Source: Poteriospumella lacustris (lineage: Eukaryota; Sar; Chrysophyceae; Chromulinales; Dinobryaceae). From it: a stretch of 22,348 bases of DNA. The position numbers and the translations under genes are program-made. Of the stretch, positions 18,501 through 22,348 are shown piece after piece (within the stretch, counting starts at the first letter, position 1; every line of letters begins with the position of its first letter). Where the stretch lies: the NCBI GenBank assembly GCA_008000375.1, contig SMOI01000096.1:83496-105843 (forward strand), given 5' to 3'. The notes beneath the pieces were generated by a model. The model did no database searches. It was not told the DNA's origin and saw nothing but the letters and a program-made list of their open reading frames with translations.

Positions 18501-21500
18501 GGCGCTGGCGGTGGTGCGTCCGAGCAATACGACGCACAACGGCACCGCGGTGTCGTATGCGGTGGCGTTGCCGGACAGCAGCACGACGGTGGCTCTGGCG
18601 TTGCCGTCGAGTCTGACCGGAGGAGCGGTGGCGGTGGTGGTGACAACGGTGGAGGTGGAGGCGTCGCGGTTCTCGTCGTTCCAGTCGCCAAACAGCAACG
18701 GCTCGTCGAACAGTAGTGCGACGAGACCGGTGGTGGCGCTGCCGTCGCCACAGCTGGTGTCGAGTGTGGTGTCGATCCAGGTGTCGCAGCTGTTTAGCAA
18801 CGGGTCGCTGACGGCCACGACGGTGCCGTACTTCGAGACGAGCGTGTCGGTGGTGCGGTCGAACAGCAGTAGTAGCGGCACCGGTGGATCGTCGAAGGTG
18901 AGGGTGCTTGCGCACAACTGCACGGTGGGGGTGGTGGAGACGGTGTCGGTGTACTGTGTGGACACGGCGGTGCGGCTGAACCTGACGTGTTCGGGGCGGG
19001 CGGCGGCGACTGTGCGGAGGCAGTGTCCTGTCGCGCAGGCGGTGTGCACGGTGGTGGATCTGACGGACAACCGCATCGTGAGCAGTACGTTTTGTCGGAC
19101 GGTGGATCTGGGGTCGTCGGTGGTGTGTCAGTGCGGCGGCAGTGGCAGCGGTGTCAATGGCAGTGCGATCGCCTCGGCCGGTCGTGTGTCGGTGGGGGTG
19201 TTCCAGGTGTACGGGGCGGGGTCGTTGACGTCGTCGGTGGCGTTGGCGAGTGGGTTGTCGGCGTCGGATGTGGCGAGTCGGTCGGCGATGATCTTTGCGT
19301 CGTTCGGTTGCTTCTGGGGCGTGGGTCTGCTGTTGTTGGCGGCGTCATGGCGGCGCTGGGCCGGCGAGCATGGTCGTTCGGAGGCGTTGCTGAGTGTCCA
19401 GACGGAGGCCGTGTCATCGTCGTCGTGGGTGCGGCTGGTGCTGCCCGGGTACCACCAGGTATCGGTGCAGGTCGTTGGTAGCGAGGGCAGCTGGTGGATG
19501 TCTTGGATGCGGTGGCGATGGGTGCAGGTACTGGTGGCGAGCCATCCGTATCTACGAGTATTGCGGACGCTGGGTCGCTGGTGGCGAGGCGACGGTAGTG
19601 CTCGGACCGAAATACCAGTGGGAGGTAGTGATCGGACTGGTTCACTGGTGGGCGGTAATGATCGGAACGCGATACTGGCGGACGAAGATCGCACGGCGAT
19701 GTTGGACGTGGTACATGCATTGACGGCGCTGACGATGGCCTGCTTCGCATTGGCGCTGTTGTACGACTTCCAGTACCCGGAGGACGACGGGTTCTGTGCA
19801 GCACAGACGACGCAGATGACGTGTGAGAGTCGCAAGATGCTACTGGATCCGTTCGAGAGCCAGTGTCTGTGGCAACCGCCACATGGCTCGGAAGGGTCGT
19901 CGGGGTCGACGGCGATGGACGGAGCAGCGGCAGTGGTGCGACAGATCACGGGTGGGCGAGTGGTAGACACGGTGCCGATCGCTTCGACAGCAGCGGACGA
20001 GGAGACGTCGTGTCGGTTCAACGGGTCGAACAGTTCGACGCTGGCGTTTGTGGTGTCGTATGTGATCACGTCCGTGTTTGCGGGTGTGCTGGGTCTGATG
20101 CTGGACCGGTGCCAGGAGGTGCTGAAGGCGAAGGCGACGACAATGTCGCTCGTAGACCGTCGACGAGGCGGAAGGGACGCTATCGATGACATTGACGCTT
20201 CCCCAGCGGTTACTGCCAATGCGAAGGAGCAATCGGCAGCGCGAGAGCAGTTAGTGGTGCGGAACTATCCGGAAGCGGCGGTGGATCGGCAGCGCGATCG
20301 ACATCGCCGCTCGTCGATGGGTGAGTTCTCCAAGTACCAGGGCCGGTCTCGTCGTCGACACGCAGTGATAGACGCGGCGATGGTCGACGGAGACGCGATG
20401 TCAGCGAGACGAGCCACCCGACCCTCGACGGTGACGATGGGCCGCGACCCAGAGGCGGCTGTGTACGTCCATGAGACGACGGCTGTCTCAGCGACTGCGC
20501 AGGCGGTGGCCCAGGCGAAGCGGTCGATGTCGTCGACGGACTATGCGGTGACGATGGTACGGCTGGCGGTGGCGGACGAGGTGGGTCGACAGAGCGGCCC
20601 GGCGGAGCGCCACGTGTGTCTGTTGGGGCTGTACCGGGCCTTTCCAGCGGTGGTGTCGCTGCGTCGGGTGAGGCTGTGGCAGTGTGCGGTGGTGGGCCTG
20701 TTGGTGCTGTGCAACGGCGGCGCGCTGTACTACATTGTGAGCAAGGCGGCGGTGCGGGGGTACGGCTGGCAGGTGTCGTTTCTGAAGATCTCGTTGTTCG
20801 AGTGGTTCAGCGAGGTGGTGTTGCTGCGGAGTGTGGAGATCGCGCTGTTTGACTACGGGCTGTGCTGGCTGGTGGGCGATGAGGTGGAGGAGGCGGTGAG
20901 GCGGCTGGAGGCGGTGGCTGCAGAGGGCACGGCCGGATCGTCAACTGCCGCAGAGGACGGACGCGTCGCGGTGGAGGATGGCGCAGCATCGGTGTCGCAG
21001 GAGATGGCGCAGCAGTGGTCGGGTCTGCCGGAGAGTCGGTGGGTGGCGGGTCTGCGGGCGGGTCGGTCGGTATCTTACGGGACAGTGGCCGCGGTGGGGA
21101 GTCGCATGGGTGGCATCGATAGCAGTGATGGTCGCAGTGATCATCGTCGTCGTTGGTGGACGCGGCTGTTGTCACGGGGGTCGCTGGAGACGTGGGTGAT
21201 GGCGGTGTCGTTCGGGTCTCCGTTGGTACTGGCGTGGCTGGTGTTCATGTACTATCGCTTCGTGGACGGCTGGCTGGCGTCGCTGTCGGCACTGGGACAG
21301 GGTCTCGCGGCGATGACGGTGATACTGTCGGTAGTGTTGATCGGGGCCATGGTTGGCTATGAACGCTGGAGGCGTCCCCGAGTTGATCCAGCAGCGGCCA
21401 TGTCAGTGCCTCACCATGACGTGGTGGCCGTCGATGTGATATTGCCGGAGCAAATACGAGACGATGACCAGGTGGCGATTGAGCTTGATGGTGGGTCGTG

Positions 21501-21828
21501 GGTCTGGTCTTCGTCTTCATCTTCGTTGTCATTGTCGATGTCGCCATCGTGGGCGAAGGGCAGCTCTTCCGCCAGTTGGCAGCTGAGTGACAGTCAATCG
21601 AACGAACGTCATAGTGAGAGCATCGACGGGGAGGATGTTGGCCACAGTCATGCGGCCATAGCGGACGATCCGGGCAAAGGTCACTGTGGTTCGGTTGGCA
21701 GTCGCGATTCAGACGAGGAGAACGGTAGCGAGGAGAACGGTAGCGAGGAAGGTCGTTGGGACGTTGGGGATGAGGATGCGGCTGAGGACGACGCGTGGTT
21801 CGACGACACTTCGACACTGTCCGGCTAG
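15568..21828 (+). CDS. Giant surface protein: RCC1 repeats, PTxQPS stalk, about seven membrane segments
   Basis: One uninterrupted frame of 2086 residues. Two ATGs are adjacent (15568, 15571), and the second has the better context. The frame is open a little further upstream but without an ATG. Residues 1-22 are a signal peptide (VVRLLLTVLVWFHCAHFVMS). Residues 29-370 are seven RCC1-type repeats of about 50 residues, each with a HxC and a CWG. Residues about 372-914 are the Pro/Ser/Thr/Gln stalk. Residues about 940-1238 carry many NxS/T sites and a cluster of cysteines ending in a CxC (VVCQC) that recalls a GPS motif. Membrane segments are seen near 1239-1261, 1381-1401, 1492-1512, 1707-1725, 1737-1768, 1876-1899 and 1907-1931. 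The loop between segments two and three has several Cys and NGS/NSS sites, which fits an outside location. Residues after about 1932 form an acidic Ser-rich tail. Adhesion or sensing is inference; no known receptor or channel family is recognised. Confidence 0.9.
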   Translation: MMVVRLLLTVLVWFHCAHFVMSAGLDTGEAHSCGFWTSSEVKCWGNNDYGQLGDGTTTRQLTPVSVLSVSGVTAIAVGYYHACVMLSGGTVKCWGRNNYGQLGDGTMTDRSTAVAVSSVSGVTAITAGYWHTCVILSGGTVKCWGRNNNGQLGDGTTSTQQLTAVSVSSVSGVTAISLGYYHTCALLSSGTVKCWGLNTNGRLGDGTTTQRLTAVSVSSVSGVTAISAGGSHSCAMLSDGTMQCWGTNGSGRLGDGTTTDRSTAVLVSSVSGVTAISAGDDHTCAMLSDGTVNCWGNNGNGRLGDGTTTDRSTAVLVSSVSGVTAISAGAGHTCAMLSGGTVQCWGNNGNGQLGDGTTTSRASAATVSNFSPNPTSQPSRQPSSQPSCQPSSHPTTPPSTKPTSQPSRQPTRQPTSPTSQPSRQPTTQPSVQPSRQPTTQPGAQPSRQPTSQPTSQPTVQPSSEPSRRPTSQPTRHPTVQPSSQPSRRPTSQPTRQPTVQPTSQPSCQPTAQPSAQPSCQPTTQPSTQPSRRPSSQPTSQPTVQPSSQPSRYPSVQPSSSPSSQPSAEPTRQPSHQPSMQPTCQPVSAPTSTPTQQPSTQPSGQPSEEPTAPPTVQPSSQPTGQPSADPSTQPSVHPSVHPSGQPSTQPSSQPSLEPSIQPSTQPSGQPSTQPTAEPSPEPSSQPTGQPSSHPSKQPSGHPSSQPTAEPSHQPSSRPSTAPTGRPSVVPSIQPSSIPSQQPSSQPSSLPSGVPSSQPSSVPSHHPSGQPTMQPSQLPSSQPSSRPSSMPSGQPSSIPSGAPSACPSAEPSSQPSSSPSSSPTRQPMGKPTGLPSTWPSTRPTQRPSSQPSVQPTLEPSMRSTALPTTLPTGLPSLSPSSQPTCRPSEQPSSQPSSLPTTQPTAQPSGQPSSAPTLRLLSMTAQPMVSSVPSVAPTARPSIGSAQAVNTATQDALRSLVANGTASSGTMTSVTADGLKLALAVVRPSNTTHNGTAVSYAVALPDSSTTVALALPSSLTGGAVAVVVTTVEVEASRFSSFQSPNSNGSSNSSATRPVVALPSPQLVSSVVSIQVSQLFSNGSLTATTVPYFETSVSVVRSNSSSSGTGGSSKVRVLAHNCTVGVVETVSVYCVDTAVRLNLTCSGRAAATVRRQCPVAQAVCTVVDLTDNRIVSSTFCRTVDLGSSVVCQCGGSGSGVNGSAIASAGRVSVGVFQVYGAGSLTSSVALASGLSASDVASRSAMIFASFGCFWGVGLLLLAASWRRWAGEHGRSEALLSVQTEAVSSSSWVRLVLPGYHQVSVQVVGSEGSWWMSWMRWRWVQVLVASHPYLRVLRTLGRWWRGDGSARTEIPVGGSDRTGSLVGGNDRNAILADEDRTAMLDVVHALTALTMACFALALLYDFQYPEDDGFCAAQTTQMTCESRKMLLDPFESQCLWQPPHGSEGSSGSTAMDGAAAVVRQITGGRVVDTVPIASTAADEETSCRFNGSNSSTLAFVVSYVITSVFAGVLGLMLDRCQEVLKAKATTMSLVDRRRGGRDAIDDIDASPAVTANAKEQSAAREQLVVRNYPEAAVDRQRDRHRRSSMGEFSKYQGRSRRRHAVIDAAMVDGDAMSARRATRPSTVTMGRDPEAAVYVHETTAVSATAQAVAQAKRSMSSTDYAVTMVRLAVADEVGRQSGPAERHVCLLGLYRAFPAVVSLRRVRLWQCAVVGLLVLCNGGALYYIVSKAAVRGYGWQVSFLKISLFEWFSEVVLLRSVEIALFDYGLCWLVGDEVEEAVRRLEAVAAEGTAGSSTAAEDGRVAVEDGAASVSQEMAQQWSGLPESRWVAGLRAGRSVSYGTVAAVGSRMGGIDSSDGRSDHRRRWWTRLLSRGSLETWVMAVSFGSPLVLAWLVFMYYRFVDGWLASLSALGQGLAAMTVILSVVLIGAMVGYERWRRPRVDPAAAMSVPHHDVVAVDVILPEQIRDDDQVAIELDGGSWVWSSSSSSLSLSMSPSWAKGSSSASWQLSDSQSNERHSESIDGEDVGHSHAAIADDPGKGHCGSVGSRDSDEENGSEENGSEEGRWDVGDEDAAEDDAWFDDTSTLSG
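15652..16677 (+). repeat. Seven RCC1-type repeats, about 150 bp each
   Basis: Seven tandem units code for the pattern HxCxxLSxGTVxCWGxNxxG(Q/R)LGDGTTT...VSSVSGVTAISAG. Units five and six are nearly identical in both protein and DNA, which points to recent duplication or gene conversion. The first unit is divergent (HSCGFWTSSEVKCWG) and the seventh loses its end where the stalk begins. Seven units could close one seven-bladed propeller, as in RCC1 itself. Confidence 0.92.
16681..18306 (+). repeat. 12-bp period array coding for the PTxQPSxQPS stalk
   Basis: About 540 residues follow a four-residue pattern (S/T)-x-Q/x-P, mainly xQPS and xQPT. The middle position varies (S, T, R, C, G, V, A, H), giving about 135 units. 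Longer near-repeats of about 60-84 bases around 16840-17210 (SQPSRRPTSQPTRQPTVQP) show stepwise duplication. Codons for Ser and Pro vary, so the array is old or under selection for protein rather than DNA. Such stalks occur in stramenopile cell-surface proteins and are probably O-glycosylated. Confidence 0.93.
19600..19701 (+). repeat. Degenerate 30-bp tandem repeat in the first cytoplasmic loop
   Basis: Three and a half units (19600-19629, 19630-19659, 19660-19686, 19687-19701) code for xRTEIPVGGS / DRTGSLVGGN / DRNAILADE / DRTAM. The reading frame is kept. The segment lies between the first two membrane segments, on the presumed cytoplasmic side. Confidence 0.7.
21715..21744 (+). repeat. 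15-bp perfect duplication coding for EENGS twice
   Basis: Two perfect head-to-tail copies of GAGGAGAACGGTAGC code for EENGSEENGS in the acidic C-terminal tail, followed by GAGGAA. The identical codons suggest a recent slippage event. Confidence 0.85.
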
Positions 21829-21913
21829 TCAGTGGCCCACCGCCGCCCAGGGCATGGTCGCCGTGCGCATGGTTCATTCATTGGTGACGGTATCGGTTTG
21901 GTCGTTCGGTTAA

Positions 21914-21991
21914 GTTTGTTTTGTTTCGTTTGTTTTGTTTCGTTTGTTTCGTTTGTTTCGTTTGTTTGTTTCGGTTTTGTTTTGGTTGTTT
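21914..21991 (+). repeat. TTTGTTTCG-type T/G-rich simple repeat
   Basis: About 78 bases made of TTTGTTTTG and TTTGTTTCG words follow the stop codon of the giant gene by about 85 bases. It probably lies in the 3' untranslated region or at the transcript end. Confidence 0.8.
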
Positions 21992-22093
21992 GACGTGGAT
22001 ATTATATTCCCTTGTTCCGTCTTGTTTCAGTCAAATTCTGTGCATTGTTAAGTTCTGTTCCGTTGTGGCTTTGCTTCTCTTATTGTTTGCGGG

Positions 22094-22133
22094 TGTTTTG
22101 TGTTGTGTTGTTTTGTTTTGTTTTGTTTTGTTC
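22094..22133 (+). repeat. GTTTT/GTTGT simple repeat
   Basis: About 40 bases of GTTTT and TGTTG words form a second T/G-rich tract 100 bases after the first. No longer structure was seen between the two. Confidence 0.7.
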
Positions 22134-22348
22134 CTGTCTCTACGTCATTAAGAGCGGTCAGAGGATGATCCCCACTCCCCACCGCCCCCCGCAGTAACAG
22201 CAGGCGGGTGATAGTAAGGCATGTAACACCTTGATTAATAAGCGTATTCAGTTGCACCCGTTGTGTGTCTCTGAAGAGATTGTCGCCCACAATTACCTCT
22301 ATAGACAGACCACCGGCAGCACCGTAAGACCACTTTACTGGCGCCATC

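Larger units (their letters stand above)
21829..22348. other. Right edge: 3' flank of RCC1-repeat gene, no firm gene
   Basis: About 520 bases follow the stop codon. The first half is T/G-rich simple repeat. A minus-strand frame from 22347 to 22048 begins with plausible-looking protein (APVKWSYGAAGGLSIEVIVG) but runs into the antisense of the T/G repeat, giving Lys/Asn/Gln-rich sequence. It could be the edge of a gene that continues beyond the window, but I cannot support it. Confidence 0.35.

Noticed and set aside
18000-20232. Long minus-strand open frames (up to 363 codons) opposite the giant gene
   Set aside because: They mirror the codon bias of the plus-strand repeats and GC-rich coding sequence, and show no known domain.
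22048-22347. 99-codon minus-strand frame at the right edge
   Set aside because: Its second half is only the antisense of a T/G simple repeat. The first half may be a real exon, but the window ends before this can be judged.

Overview
This is nuclear DNA from a eukaryotic microbe, most likely a stramenopile (heterokont) protist. The evidence is: GT-AG spliceosomal introns only 64-88 nt long; eukaryote-specific proteins (PPWD1, a GT64 exostosin-type glycosyltransferase, UBA4/MOCS3, a SETD3-like SET protein); and a giant surface protein with a long PTxQPSxQPS stalk, a low-complexity style well known from diatoms, chrysophytes and oomycetes. The lineage call is inference. I see no mobile element, RNA gene, CRISPR or viral sequence. 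Layout, left to right: (1) 444-1730, minus, three exons: NTF2/SnoaL-like protein with an acidic N-terminus. (2) 2288-4232, plus, two exons: PPWD1, a WD40 plus cyclophilin spliceosomal isomerase. (3) 4633-5915, plus, six exons: type II membrane GT64 glycosyltransferase. (4) 6015-6767, minus, intronless: small Cys-rich single-pass membrane protein of unknown family. (5) 7162-8964, plus, intronless: SETD3/RuBisCO-LSMT-type SET methyltransferase. (6) 9197-10700, minus, two exons: UBA4/MOCS3 E1-like sulfurtransferase. (7) 11127-15005, plus, three exons: 1240-residue acidic, low-complexity coiled-coil protein, possibly related to the flagellar FSIP1 family. (8) 15568-21828, plus, intronless: 2086-residue protein with a signal peptide, seven RCC1-type repeats, a long PTxQPS stalk, a glycosylated Cys-containing membrane-proximal region, about seven membrane segments and an acidic tail. 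The genes do not form one pathway; this is an ordinary compact protist gene neighbourhood. Genes 1/2, 4/5 and 6/7 are divergent pairs, and genes 3/4 and 5/6 converge with 99 and 232 bp between stop codons. The two points most worth following are the RCC1-stalk-multipass surface protein and the intron pattern. I placed 11 introns by reading-frame and family continuity. Six are phase 2, five of those cut an arginine codon as CG|N, 8 of 11 end in TAG, and 10 of 11 would give an in-frame stop inside the intron if retained.
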